In this document: piece by piece, positions 55,959-64,000 of the stretch | How the letters are laid out: each line of letters starts with the position of its first letter | How positions within the stretch are numbered: the stretch's first letter is position 1 | Source: Candidatus Enterococcus willemsii | GTDB lineage: Bacteria; Bacillota; Bacilli; Lactobacillales; Enterococcaceae | DNA length: 64,000 nucleotides | Direction of reading: 5' to 3' | Assembly (NCBI RefSeq): GCF_009933335.1 | Contig: NZ_MAEL01000057.1 | Coordinates: 1-64,000, forward strand | The notes under the pieces: model-generated | Databases searched by the model: none | Seen by the model: the letters and a program-made list of their open reading frames with translations, nothing else | What the model was told of the DNA's origin: nothing | Position numbers and translations under genes: made by a program

Positions 55959-58271
55959 TTAATCTTCAGTGGTACTTGTAGCTGGCGGATCTGGTTGACT
56001 AGTGTTTTCTGAGGAAGACGGTGGTGGCTGTTCCTCACTACTAGACGGTTGTGAAGGTTGTTCTGAGCTTTCTTCAGGTTCTTCTTCTGGCGTTGTTTCC
56101 GATTCAGACGAAGAACTACTACTTTCAGATGACGAGCTTTCTTCAACGGAAGACTCTTTTGTTGAACTTTCAGAGCTAGCTGAACTTTCAGAAGAAGAAG
56201 GTTCTTGTGCTGGTTCTGAATAAGAGGACTCAACAGGCATATCATAATAACCTTCTAAATATAATTCATTACCTATTCGAACAAGACCATCAGGCATTTG
56301 CCAATCTTCATTTGCAATAGAAGAAGAAACAAATTGCATCAATGCTTTATATACTTCAGAAGCAACCATCGAAGATTCGCTTGTCACAGGCTCAAGTTTA
56401 TCTGTGTAACCTGTCCAAACAGCCATTGAATAAGTTGGCGTATACCCGACAAAGTTTGAATCTGGAGAAGGTGAATTGACATTGTAACCAATTTTTGCTA
56501 ATTCATCATCGGTATAGTTAGAGGTACCTGTTTTTCCGGCTTGATATAAACCAGGGATTGCAGCATTCGTACCTGTACCAGAAGTGATAACACCTTTTAA
56601 GATATCAGTAATCATATAGGCTGTTGTTTCTTTCATTGCACGTTTTCCTTCGCTACGGAAAGAATCAGCATCTTCGGTACCATCTTGGTAGACAATTTTA
56701 TTAACATACTGTGGTTTATGATACGTACCACCATTGGCGAATGCAGCATAAGCGGCTGCCATTTTCAAACTAGAAATACCATATTTTGTACCTTCTTGTT
56801 TATCTGAGTTACTTGAAATAGCATTCGCAGAAGCAATCGGATCATAATGAATATCTAGACCTTCTAAGAATTTACTTACATTTTCAGGTCCGACTTCTTC
56901 AAAAGTTTTGACGGCTGTCGTATTTCGAGATAGAACCAGTGCTTGACGAATGGACATTGCACCCATGTATTGATTATCCCAGTTATTAACAGCAATATTT
57001 GTACCTTTATAGTTATAAGGTGCATCAACAACGGTTTTAGCAGTAGAGTAATTCAAGTATTCAATAGCGGGAGCATAATCAGTAATTGGTTTAACTGTAG
57101 AACCAAAGTCACGACGGGTATTCACGGCTAAATTTTCACCAAACATTGTGCCTTCTTCTACATTACGTCGACCAATCTGCGCAGCGACTTTACCTGAATC
57201 TGCTTCAATTAGAGTAGCAGCAACTTGCATGTTGTCATCGGGATATTGTACATATTGATCTGAGTTGACAATATCATACAAACGTTTTTGTGCATCTAAA
57301 TCGATATTAGTATAAATATCGATACCTTCTTTATAGATATCTTTTCCTTTTTTCTCTTCAACTTCTTTTAACACTTCAGTTAAATAATTGTCATAGATGG
57401 CCCAATCATCATTTTCTTTTTTAATTTCTTGCAGTCCATCGTCGATAGGTGTTGCTATTGCTTCGTCATATTCTTGCTTTGAAATTTTATCATTGTCTAA
57501 CATTGTCATCAGAACTGTATCGCGACGAGATTTCGCAGCATCTTTATTAACATAAGGATCATAGTAGTTCGGAGCATTTGGTAATCCAGCAACTAGTGCT
57601 GTCTGGGCTAAGCTTAACTCGCTAAGTGTTTTGCCATAGAATGTTTCGGCAGCAGTTTCCATACCGTAGACACCATTTGACATATATACTTTATTGATAT
57701 AGTAAGTTAAAATTTCTTGTTTTGATTTCTCTTGTTCCAATTCAACAGCTAAAACAGCTTCCTGTGCTTTTCGTTTTAAATTTTGGTCCTCAGAGCTAGT
57801 AGAGAAGAACGAAAGTTTAATTAATTGCTGTGTCAAGGTACTACCGCCTTGTTTACCACCATTTAAAAGATTGGATACGGCTGAACCAACAATCCGAATG
57901 GGATCAACACCGATATGTTTGTAGAAGCGTTTGTCTTCAACAGAGACAATAGCATCTTCTAATTGTTTAGGAATCTCAGTTGGTGAAATCACTTCACGTT
58001 TTTCAGATCCATAATCTTGGAACAGTTCACCATTTGCTGCAAAAAATTGAATCGAATTGGCAGATTCTAATTTAGAATCATCTAACGCAGGTGCGTCTTT
58101 GGCATAGTACCAAAACAGACCGATTCCTGAAAGGAAGGCAACACAGCCAACGAAGAAAAGACCAATAAAAACTTTCAAGAGAATAGAGCCAACGCGACTT
58201 TTCTTCTTTGGTGGGGTCGAATGTCCTTTCTTACTTCTTCGGCGTGTTTCATTATTGGGTTGATTTGCCAT
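55959..58271 (-). CDS. pbp1A: class A penicillin-binding protein 1A
   Basis: A bifunctional peptidoglycan synthase of about 770 aa. A basic N-terminus and one helix (about 28-50) are followed by the GT51 glycosyltransferase ([24 protein letters not shown]). The transpeptidase has active-site STVK (in FGSTVKPI), SRN and KTGT motifs. The C-terminus, from about residue 685, is a low-complexity Ser/Glu/Pro tail of about 85 residues outside the cell. ATG 58271 is preferred because the AAAAGGAGA site lies between it and an upstream ATG at 58292. It overlaps recU, the normal Firmicutes pair. Confidence 0.93.
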   Translation of the reverse strand: MANQPNNETRRRSKKGHSTPPKKKSRVGSILLKVFIGLFFVGCVAFLSGIGLFWYYAKDAPALDDSKLESANSIQFFAANGELFQDYGSEKREVISPTEIPKQLEDAIVSVEDKRFYKHIGVDPIRIVGSAVSNLLNGGKQGGSTLTQQLIKLSFFSTSSEDQNLKRKAQEAVLAVELEQEKSKQEILTYYINKVYMSNGVYGMETAAETFYGKTLSELSLAQTALVAGLPNAPNYYDPYVNKDAAKSRRDTVLMTMLDNDKISKQEYDEAIATPIDDGLQEIKKENDDWAIYDNYLTEVLKEVEEKKGKDIYKEGIDIYTNIDLDAQKRLYDIVNSDQYVQYPDDNMQVAATLIEADSGKVAAQIGRRNVEEGTMFGENLAVNTRRDFGSTVKPITDYAPAIEYLNYSTAKTVVDAPYNYKGTNIAVNNWDNQYMGAMSIRQALVLSRNTTAVKTFEEVGPENVSKFLEGLDIHYDPIASANAISSNSDKQEGTKYGISSLKMAAAYAAFANGGTYHKPQYVNKIVYQDGTEDADSFRSEGKRAMKETTAYMITDILKGVITSGTGTNAAIPGLYQAGKTGTSNYTDDELAKIGYNVNSPSPDSNFVGYTPTYSMAVWTGYTDKLEPVTSESSMVASEVYKALMQFVSSSIANEDWQMPDGLVRIGNELYLEGYYDMPVESSYSEPAQEPSSSESSASSESSTKESSVEESSSSESSSSSSESETTPEEEPEESSEQPSQPSSSEEQPPPSSSENTSQPDPPATSTTED

Positions 58272-58893
58272 TGTTTTTTGTCTCCTTTTCATGTAAATAT
58301 TGATTCACTGCATCTAAATAAGGGATTCTTGGAGCGATTTTGGGTTTGATTTCAATACCAATTTCTTCAATAAGCGAGAGTGGCAGAGATTTTTTCCCAG
58401 TGTGCTGTTGATCCCAATGATGAATCAAATAAGTGCTATCGAGAAAAAAGCAACGCTGCAACGTAGAAAACCATAATAAAACAAAACAAATTCCTTCTTG
58501 CTCCAAACATTTTTTCATATGCACAATTTGGTGTGCATGAAAATTTTTAAAAGGAAAAGATGTTTTATTTTTTGTTTCTTTTGCTTCGAAGTCAATGTAT
58601 TTTCCTTGATAGACACCGTTATAATCGGTTGTAGAAGCTTCCCTGAAGTAGGCTTCCTTAATGACGGCAGCGCTACGTTGGGGGTAATCTACATGTACAA
58701 TTTGAATTGGGGTGGGTTTTTTATGAATAACCGCTGTCCCGCGACTTAAATAATACGTATTACTTTCATTGATTGCTTCTTCAAAGCGCATGCCACGATT
58801 AGCAAAGTTGTTTTTTTTTTCTTTTACTTGCATTTTTTGTTTCTTCATTCCATCATAAGAGATAGGATGACCGTTGGGGTATCGGAAAACCAT
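58252..58893 (-). CDS. recU: Holliday junction resolvase RecU
   Basis: A 213-aa endonuclease that resolves recombination intermediates. It shows the N-terminal stalk [27 protein letters not shown], the catalytic [20 protein letters not shown] region (Asp and Glu-x-Lys) and [18 protein letters not shown] 58893 has GTAGGAG upstream. It overlaps the start of pbp1A and is divergent from ypsA. Confidence 0.94.
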   Translation of the reverse strand: MVFRYPNGHPISYDGMKKQKMQVKEKKNNFANRGMRFEEAINESNTYYLSRGTAVIHKKPTPIQIVHVDYPQRSAAVIKEAYFREASTTDYNGVYQGKYIDFEAKETKNKTSFPFKNFHAHQIVHMKKCLEQEGICFVLLWFSTLQRCFFLDSTYLIHHWDQQHTGKKSLPLSLIEEIGIEIKPKIAPRIPYLDAVNQYLHEKETKNNGKSTQ

Positions 58894-58954
58894 GTTATTC
58901 ACACTCCTACGGTATAGTATACCAAAAAGCTAATTAGAAAGAAAAGGGAAGAGT

Positions 58955-59509
58955 ATGGAAACAATTCAAACAATGGTCGTGACAGGGTATCGAAGTTTTG
59001 AATTAGGTGTATTTCAAGAGAAAGACCCCAAAATTAAAGTTATTAAGAAAGTTATAAAAATGTCGATACAGCAGTATGTTGAGGAAGGATTAGAGTGGAT
59101 TTTAATTGGGGGAAACCTTGGAGTAGAGATTTGGGCAGGACAAGTTGTCCTTGAATTACAAAAAGAATATCCGGAATTAAAATTAGGGATTCTTTTTCCT
59201 TATGCCGAGTTTGGTGAACAATGGAATGAAAAAAATAAGCAATTATTAGAAGATTTAAAAACACAGGCAAATTTTGTCGACGCAGTCAGTCATTCGGTAT
59301 ATACAAATCCAAGTCAATTAAAAAATCATTCTAAGTTTTTATTAAGTCATTCTGGGGGAGCAATTCTTATTTACGATGAAGAATTCCCAGGAAAAACGCG
59401 CTTTTTCCTCGAGGAATCCAAGGAATTTGCAGAGAATAATTCCTTTGTTATTCACCAAATTTCAATGGATGATTTACAAAATACTTTTTTTGATGACGAT
59501 AGTGTTTGA
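58955..59509 (+). CDS. ypsA: DUF1273 protein YpsA
   Basis: A 184-aa protein of the YpsA family (SLOG-like nucleotide-binding fold). Typical segments are VVTGYRSFELGVF at the start, WILIGGNLGVEIWAGQVVLELQ and FLLSHSGGAILIYDEEFPGK. In Firmicutes it is linked with the cell division gene gpsB, the next gene here. Start ATG has AAAAGGGAAGAG. Confidence 0.93.
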   Translation: METIQTMVVTGYRSFELGVFQEKDPKIKVIKKVIKMSIQQYVEEGLEWILIGGNLGVEIWAGQVVLELQKEYPELKLGILFPYAEFGEQWNEKNKQLLEDLKTQANFVDAVSHSVYTNPSQLKNHSKFLLSHSGGAILIYDEEFPGKTRFFLEESKEFAENNSFVIHQISMDDLQNTFFDDDSV

Positions 59510-59583
59510 TTTATTAAGAATTTTTGGATAGAATAGGTAAGAAGAGCTAGGATTAGCAGAATCAAAACTAATGAGGTGTAAAT

Positions 59584-59997
59584 ATGGCAAATTTAATGTA
59601 TAGTCCAAAAGATATTTTACAACAAGAATTCAAAACAAAGATGCGTGGGTATGATCCAATTGAAGTGGATGAATTTTTAGATGGTATTATTAAAGATTAC
59701 GAAGCATATAACAAAGAAATTTTGATGTTGCAAGAAGAAAACGATCGTTTGAATGCTAAAATTGCGCAATTAAGTAAAACCCAAGCAATTAGTTCACGTA
59801 TTCAAACAGAAGCACCAAAAAGCCAAACAGTAACAAACTTTGATATCTTAAAACGTTTATCAAATCTTGAAAAGGAAGTATTTGGTAAAAAATTAGATCA
59901 AGAGTATACTGTAGAAACACGTACTTCAAAACCAGTTAGCGATAATTATACACAAGCTAATGATGACGATGATTTAGAAAAAACACGTCAATTTTAA
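59584..59997 (+). CDS. gpsB: cell division protein GpsB
   Basis: A 137-aa DivIVA-like coiled-coil protein that couples division with peptidoglycan synthases. The N-terminal domain has [20 protein letters not shown] and [14 protein letters not shown], then a coiled coil ([15 protein letters not shown]), a variable linker and the short C-terminal domain [19 protein letters not shown]. Start ATG follows GAGGTG. Confidence 0.95.
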   Translation: MANLMYSPKDILQQEFKTKMRGYDPIEVDEFLDGIIKDYEAYNKEILMLQEENDRLNAKIAQLSKTQAISSRIQTEAPKSQTVTNFDILKRLSNLEKEVFGKKLDQEYTVETRTSKPVSDNYTQANDDDDLEKTRQF

Positions 59998-60006
59998 TTA
60001 ATTGAC

Positions 60007-60396
60007 AACTTTGTGATTTTCGGATAATCGCGGTTTGACTAGATCAAGCTGAGGAAAGTCCATGCTCGCACAAGCTGAGATGCTTGTAGTGTTCGTGCCT
60101 AGCGAAACCATAAGCTAGGGTACTTTATAAAGTAACGGCAGGAAAACCGGCTAAGGTGTAAACTATGTCCAAGTATCCTTGAAAGTGCCACAGTGACGAA
60201 GCAATAAGGGAAACTTTATTGGTGGAACGCGGTAAACCCCTCGAGCGAGCAACCCAAACAATGGTCGGGGCGCTTATTGTAACGGAAATGAACGGGACAA
60301 TGAGGCAATTTTGAATTGCAGATAGATGATTATCCATATTATTTTGCTCCCTGTAAAATAATTGGACAAAACATGGCTTATAGAAAATCACAGTTA
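60007..60396 (+). ncRNA. rnpB: RNase P RNA, Bacillus type (B)
   Basis: The catalytic RNA that trims tRNA 5' ends. Hallmarks are GAGGAAAGTCCATGCTCGCA (P4/J3-4 region), ACAGTGACGAAG, GGAACGCGGTAAACCCCTCG and GCGAGCAACCCAAAC. The terminal helix P1 forms from AACTTTGTGATTTTC (60007-60021) and GAAAATCACAGTT (60383-60395). Position between gpsB and ypsC is conserved in Firmicutes. It explains the otherwise gene-free stretch 59998-60481. Exact ends are approximate. Confidence 0.95.
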
Positions 60397-60405
60397 ATCA
60401 GGGAA

Positions 60406-60431
60406 TCCTTCCGTTATGGGAGGTTTTTTTT
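60406..60431 (+). terminator. terminator of rnpB
   Basis: CCTTCC-GTTAT-GGGAGG (one G-U pair) followed by TTTTTTTT, just after the RNase P RNA. Confidence 0.8.
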
Positions 60432-60481
60432 ATCATTATTTATGAAAACACAATGAAAATAGCAGATATAAGGAGTAGAAG

Positions 60482-61645
60482 ATGAAAGAAAACCAAACAT
60501 TCGAACTAGTAGCAACTGCCGCAAGTGGGTTAGAAGCACTAGTTGGCAAAGAGTTGCGGAATTTAGGTATTGAATGCCAAGTTGAAAATGGTCGTGCTCG
60601 TTTTAAAGGAACGATGGAAACTATCGCAAAAGCGAATTTATGGTTACGTACAGCAGACCGTATCAAAATTGTTGTTGGAGAATTTGATGCGTATAGTTTT
60701 GATGAATTATTTGAAAAAGTCAAAGCCTTACCTTGGGAAGACTTTTTACCGTTAGATGCTGAATTTCCAGTAGCTGGAAAATCAATCAAATCTAAATTGT
60801 ATAGTACACCAGACTGCCAAGCGATTACGAAAAAAGCGATTGTCAATCGCTTACGTGAGTATTATCATCGTCCAGCCAGTGTGCCATTGGCTGAAACAGG
60901 TGCTCTTTTTAAACTAGAAGTGGCTTTGTTAAAAGACCATGTCATGGTGACGTTAGATACTACTGGGCCAAGCTTATTTAAACGTGGCTATCGTTTAGAA
61001 AAAGGTGGCGCACCATTAAAAGAAAATATGGCTGCTGCCTTAGTTCAATTAACCAACTGGCGTCCAGACCGTCCATTAGTAGACCCGGTATGTGGTTCAG
61101 GAACACTTTGTATTGAAGCAGCATTAATTGGTCATAATATTGCACCAGGTTTTAATCGTGAATTCGCTTGTGAATCTTGGGATTGGTTCTCGGACGATGT
61201 GTTTGAAAAAGTTCGTGCAGAAGCTGACAAAGCAGCAGATTACGACGTTGAATTAGATATTACGGGTACAGATATCAATGGAAAAATGATTGATATAGCA
61301 CGTGCCAATGCAGAAGAAATTGGCTTAGGTGACTCAATTACGTTTAAACAACAAGCCCTAAAAGATTTTAAAACTGACAAAGAGTATGGCGTTATCTTAG
61401 CAAACCCACCGTATGGCGAACGGTTAGGCGAAGAAGAAAGTGTTCGTCGATTATATAAAGAGATGGGAGAAACTTTCCGTCCGTTAAAAACATGGAGCAA
61501 GTATATTTTAACTAGCGACTTGTTATTTGAAGAATTTTATGGGGAAAAAGCAACGAAAAAACGTAAATTATATAATGGTGCACTACGTACCGACTTATTC
61601 CAATATTGGGGCACGCGTCCACCAAGAAAACCAAGAACAGAATAA
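60482..61645 (+). CDS. ypsC: THUMP-domain RNA methyltransferase YpsC/RlmL-like
   Basis: A 387-aa SAM-dependent methyltransferase. The N-terminal THUMP domain (about 50-160) binds RNA. The Rossmann methyltransferase domain has PLVDPVCGSGTLCIEAALIG and the catalytic NPPYGERLG of N-methyltransferases. It matches the first half of E. coli RlmL, which modifies 23S rRNA G2445, and Bacillus YpsC. Substrate is inferred from family. It lies after rnpB as in Bacillus. Confidence 0.92.
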   Translation: MKENQTFELVATAASGLEALVGKELRNLGIECQVENGRARFKGTMETIAKANLWLRTADRIKIVVGEFDAYSFDELFEKVKALPWEDFLPLDAEFPVAGKSIKSKLYSTPDCQAITKKAIVNRLREYYHRPASVPLAETGALFKLEVALLKDHVMVTLDTTGPSLFKRGYRLEKGGAPLKENMAAALVQLTNWRPDRPLVDPVCGSGTLCIEAALIGHNIAPGFNREFACESWDWFSDDVFEKVRAEADKAADYDVELDITGTDINGKMIDIARANAEEIGLGDSITFKQQALKDFKTDKEYGVILANPPYGERLGEEESVRRLYKEMGETFRPLKTWSKYILTSDLLFEEFYGEKATKKRKLYNGALRTDLFQYWGTRPPRKPRTE

Positions 61646-61658
61646 GGAGTCCTGAGAG

Positions 61659-63158
61659 ATGAAGGAACAAACTTTTTTACAAGAATTAAAAGAAATTGAT
61701 CTACTGCAACAATCGCTAGCTATTTTAGAATGGGATTCGCAAACAGGCATGCCCGATCAAGCCAGTGATTATCGTAGTGAAGTGACAAGTTATTTGTATG
61801 GCAAGTATTTTGAGAAGAAAGTAGGTCCAGTGATTTCCGAGGCGATTACGTATTTTGATGTGCATCCCGAAGAATTATCCGAAGTTGGGACAGCTGCTTT
61901 CCGTCTTGTAAAAGAAGAATATGAATTAAATCATGCTGTACCAAATGAGCTGATGACAGCCTATTCAAAAGCAACCTCTAAAGCGCATAGTGCTTGGCAA
62001 AACGCCCGTGAAAAAAATGATTTTTCGATTTTTCGTGACGCACTTGCTGAAAATATTCGCTTAACTAAAGAACTGATTCCTTATTGGAGAAAAGATGAGG
62101 CAACCGATTATGACGTCTTATTAAATCAATATGAACCAAATATGACAACCGCTATTTTAGACCAAGTTTTTGGGGAAGTACGTGATGGTATCCTTGCCAT
62201 TCGTCAAACTCTTTCTGAAAAAGGAACAGTTCCTCGCACGGATTTCCTTAAACGAACGATGACTGAAGCCCAACAACGTAAGTTTATCGTTAAAGTCATT
62301 GCTGATTTGGGTTATGATATGACAAAAGGACGCTTAGATAATACTGTCCATCCATTTGCCACTGGAATTAATCATCGAGATGTCCGTATTACGACTCGTT
62401 GGAATGAAAATGATTTTTCAATGGGTGTTTTCGGTGTCATTCACGAAGCAGGACATGGCATGTATGAACAAAACATTGATGAAAAATTTGAATATACACC
62501 TGCCCACGAAGGAGCCTCTATGGGGATTCATGAGTCACAATCATTATTCAATGAAATTATTATTGGTAGCAATCGTCATTTCTGGGAAAAACAATATCCT
62601 TATTTCCAAGAATGTGCGGAAGGAACATTTGATGACATTTCGTTCGACGAATTTTACCGAGCGTTGAAATATACGCAAGCGAGTCTGATTCGGATTGAAG
62701 CGGATAGTTTAACGTATGTTTTGCATATTATTATCCGGTATGAATTGGAGAAAATGATTTTCAATGGCGAAGTCTCTATTGATGAGTTGCCACAGCTTTG
62801 GCAAGACAAGTATGAAGAGTACTTAGGTATTCGCCCAGAAAATGACTTAGAAGGTATTTTGCAAGATGTTCACTGGTCAGGGGCAAGCTTTGGCTACTTC
62901 CCATCTTATGCATTAGGATATATGTATGCTGCCCAATTATTCCACGCCATGCAAAGAGAGTTAGATGTGGATGCGATTTTAGCTTCCGATGACTACACAC
63001 CAATTCAACAATGGTTAACTAGCCATATTCATGTGTTTGGTGCTTCAAAGAAACCAAATGAACTTATTTTGGATGCGACAGGTGAGGCATTAAATCCAAC
63101 ATATTTATTGGACTATTTACGAACGATCTATTTTGATGTTTATCAAGTATCACAATAA
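61659..63158 (+). CDS. M32 family metallocarboxypeptidase
   Basis: A 499-aa zinc carboxypeptidase. The metal motif is HEAGH (in VIHEAGHGMYEQN) with the further Glu in GIHESQSLFNE. The N-terminal LQQSLAILEWDSQTGMP and the final LGYMYAAQLFHAM match the M32 family. It removes C-terminal residues from peptides in the cytoplasm. Start ATG follows AAGGAG, 13 nt after ypsC, so it may be cotranscribed. Confidence 0.94.
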   Translation: MKEQTFLQELKEIDLLQQSLAILEWDSQTGMPDQASDYRSEVTSYLYGKYFEKKVGPVISEAITYFDVHPEELSEVGTAAFRLVKEEYELNHAVPNELMTAYSKATSKAHSAWQNAREKNDFSIFRDALAENIRLTKELIPYWRKDEATDYDVLLNQYEPNMTTAILDQVFGEVRDGILAIRQTLSEKGTVPRTDFLKRTMTEAQQRKFIVKVIADLGYDMTKGRLDNTVHPFATGINHRDVRITTRWNENDFSMGVFGVIHEAGHGMYEQNIDEKFEYTPAHEGASMGIHESQSLFNEIIIGSNRHFWEKQYPYFQECAEGTFDDISFDEFYRALKYTQASLIRIEADSLTYVLHIIIRYELEKMIFNGEVSIDELPQLWQDKYEEYLGIRPENDLEGILQDVHWSGASFGYFPSYALGYMYAAQLFHAMQRELDVDAILASDDYTPIQQWLTSHIHVFGASKKPNELILDATGEALNPTYLLDYLRTIYFDVYQVSQ

Positions 63159-63163
63159 TAAAT

Positions 63164-63198
63164 AAAGTCTTCTGCAAGTTTTTGTAGAAGACTTTTTA
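63164..63198 (+). terminator. terminator after M32 peptidase
   Basis: AAAGTCTTCTGCAA pairs with TTGTAGAAGACTTT (one G-U pair) and is followed by TT. Confidence 0.8.
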
Positions 63199-63214
63199 AG
63201 CAAAGGGGCAGAAT

Positions 63215-63856
63215 ATGGAGCGAATAAATCAAGTGATTGCTTATGCAAAAGAAAAACTACTTGCAGAACAGACCGGTCATGATTTTTTACATGTACAGCG
63301 TGTAGCGCATTTGGCAGAGAAGATTGTAGAAGCCGACGATTTAGTGGTCAATCAAGAAATTATGCTCAGTGCAGCTTATTTACATGATGTCATTGATGAT
63401 AAGGTTGTGCCGGATGTGGCGCGTGCTATCCAAGAATTACAAGTTTTTTTAAGTAATAGTGGCTTTGAAAAAGAAGCGATTGCATGTATTTTAATGATTA
63501 TTCAAAATTTATCCTTCTCAAAAGAAATGGAAGCTGGCAAACAAGCTTTACCATTAGAAGGTCAAATCGTACAAGATGCCGATCGCATTGAAGCCTTAGG
63601 TGCAATTGGGATTTTACGAACAGCTTATTACGGTGGTGGGCATGGACATCCAATTCATGATGAAACACTGGCGCCACAAGAATATAAATCGAAATCAGAC
63701 TACCGTAAAGGCTCGACGGTGATTAATCATTTTTATGAGAAACTATTTCTTTTACCTGATAGAATGAACACACATGCTGGAAAAAAAGAAGCTATTCGTC
63801 GAAAAGAGTGGATGACTCAATTTCTAGAAGAATTTTATTACGAGTGGCGAATTTAG
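63215..63856 (+). CDS. HD-domain hydrolase
   Basis: A 213-aa metal-dependent phosphohydrolase of the HD superfamily. Metal-binding residues are in GHDFLHVQRV, the HD pair AAYLHDVIDD and the later VQDADRIEALGAIG. It resembles YedJ/YpgQ-type HD proteins that hydrolyse nucleotides. The start ATG has AAAGGGG. Substrate unknown. Confidence 0.9.
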   Translation: MERINQVIAYAKEKLLAEQTGHDFLHVQRVAHLAEKIVEADDLVVNQEIMLSAAYLHDVIDDKVVPDVARAIQELQVFLSNSGFEKEAIACILMIIQNLSFSKEMEAGKQALPLEGQIVQDADRIEALGAIGILRTAYYGGGHGHPIHDETLAPQEYKSKSDYRKGSTVINHFYEKLFLLPDRMNTHAGKKEAIRRKEWMTQFLEEFYYEWRI

Positions 63857-63936
63857 AATTTTTTAATCTAGAAAGCGTATATTTTCCATTTTGAATATTT
63901 TTTCTTATAATGAAAGGGAAAGGAGTCGGGCATTGA

Positions 63937-64000
63937 ATGTTTTTTCAGCATATTTTGAAACCACAGCAATTAACCGAGGTCATTAAAAATGTCGAAGAAT
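63937..64000 (+). CDS. partial gene at window edge
   Basis: ATG 63937 preceded by AAGGAG (63920-63925) opens a frame reading MFFQHILKPQQLTEVIKNVE that continues past the window end. It is too short to identify. A possible -10 TATAAT lies at 63906-63911. Confidence 0.45.
   Translation, partial: MFFQHILKPQQLTEVIKNVEE

Noticed and set aside
56002-56223. Plus-strand Ser/Glu-rich frame opposite the PBP1A tail
   Set aside because: It is the mirror of the low-complexity repeat codons of pbp1A and has no ribosome site.
60125-60391. Minus-strand frame inside the RNase P RNA
   Set aside because: The region has clear rnpB hallmarks and conserved synteny; the frame is accidental.

Overview
The window looks like chromosomal DNA of an Enterococcus-type lactic acid bacterium (low-GC Firmicutes). 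The evidence is an EbpA/B/C-like pilus locus with class C sortases, a GH73-LysM wall hydrolase, several bacitracin/lantibiotic-type resistance modules, type B RNase P RNA, and the conserved orders lexA/ynzC/tkt and dnaD-nth-pbp1A-recU-ypsA-gpsB-rnpB-ypsC. I cannot name the species from sequence alone. No tRNA, rRNA, CRISPR array, IS element or prophage gene was recognised.

Layout. (1) 0-3.6 kb: a sugar ABC importer (lipoprotein binding protein and two permeases, no ATPase here) with a small YrhK-like membrane protein. (2) 3.7-9 kb: an orphan lipoprotein on the minus strand, then an ABC exporter and two-component system of BcrAB/LanFEG type. (3) 9-13.4 kb: a beta-glucoside operon (antiterminator, EIIBCA, 6-phospho-beta-glucosidase) behind a consensus promoter, a cre site and a RAT/terminator switch. 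(4) 13.5-18.6 kb: a BceRS-BceAB-like module whose ATPase carries an in-frame stop, plus two small genes. (5) 18.6-28 kb: a divergent Mga/EbpR-like regulator, three LPXTG pilin genes and two class C sortases, the second interrupted by a stop. (6) 28-32.2 kb: a LanFEG-like transporter with a response regulator broken by a deletion and an intact kinase. (7) 32.2-36.2 kb: an alpha-glucoside-type PTS EIIBC with a PHP-family phosphatase, an RpiR regulator and a HAD phosphatase. (8) 36.2-38.8 kb: a large membrane protein and a frameshifted XRE-type membrane regulator.

(9) 38.9-47.9 kb holds the most unusual content: seven tightly packed genes encoding a CarS-like CTP:phospholipid cytidylyltransferase, two rifampin-phosphotransferase-like dikinases (ATP-grasp at the N-terminus, phosphohistidine domain at the C-terminus), a PssA-like CDP-alcohol phosphatidyltransferase, a phosphatidylserine-decarboxylase-like enzyme, a UbiA-like prenyltransferase and a GNAT-like protein. 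CarS, PssA, Psd and UbiA homologues are the late steps of archaeal-style aminophospholipid synthesis. To my knowledge enterococci are not recognised producers of phosphatidylethanolamine. I infer a dedicated pathway for an unusual, possibly isoprenoid, amino-phospholipid, with the two dikinases phosphorylating the lipid alcohol or prenyl precursor and the GNAT perhaps modifying the amine.

(10) 48-64 kb is core genome: lexA, ynzC, tkt, a GH73-LysM hydrolase, cysK, a PerR-like regulator, ridA, dnaD, nth, pbp1A, recU, ypsA, gpsB, rnpB, ypsC, an M32 carboxypeptidase and an HD hydrolase. A multi-branched inverted-repeat element lies between ridA and dnaD.

Four genes are visibly broken: the Bce ATPase and second sortase (both TAA at a position where Gln CAA is expected), the third response regulator (about 85-90 nt missing plus a frameshift) and the XRE membrane protein (2 nt extra in a GA repeat). 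All four lie in accessory signalling, export or surface functions, which suggests strain-level decay of that region.
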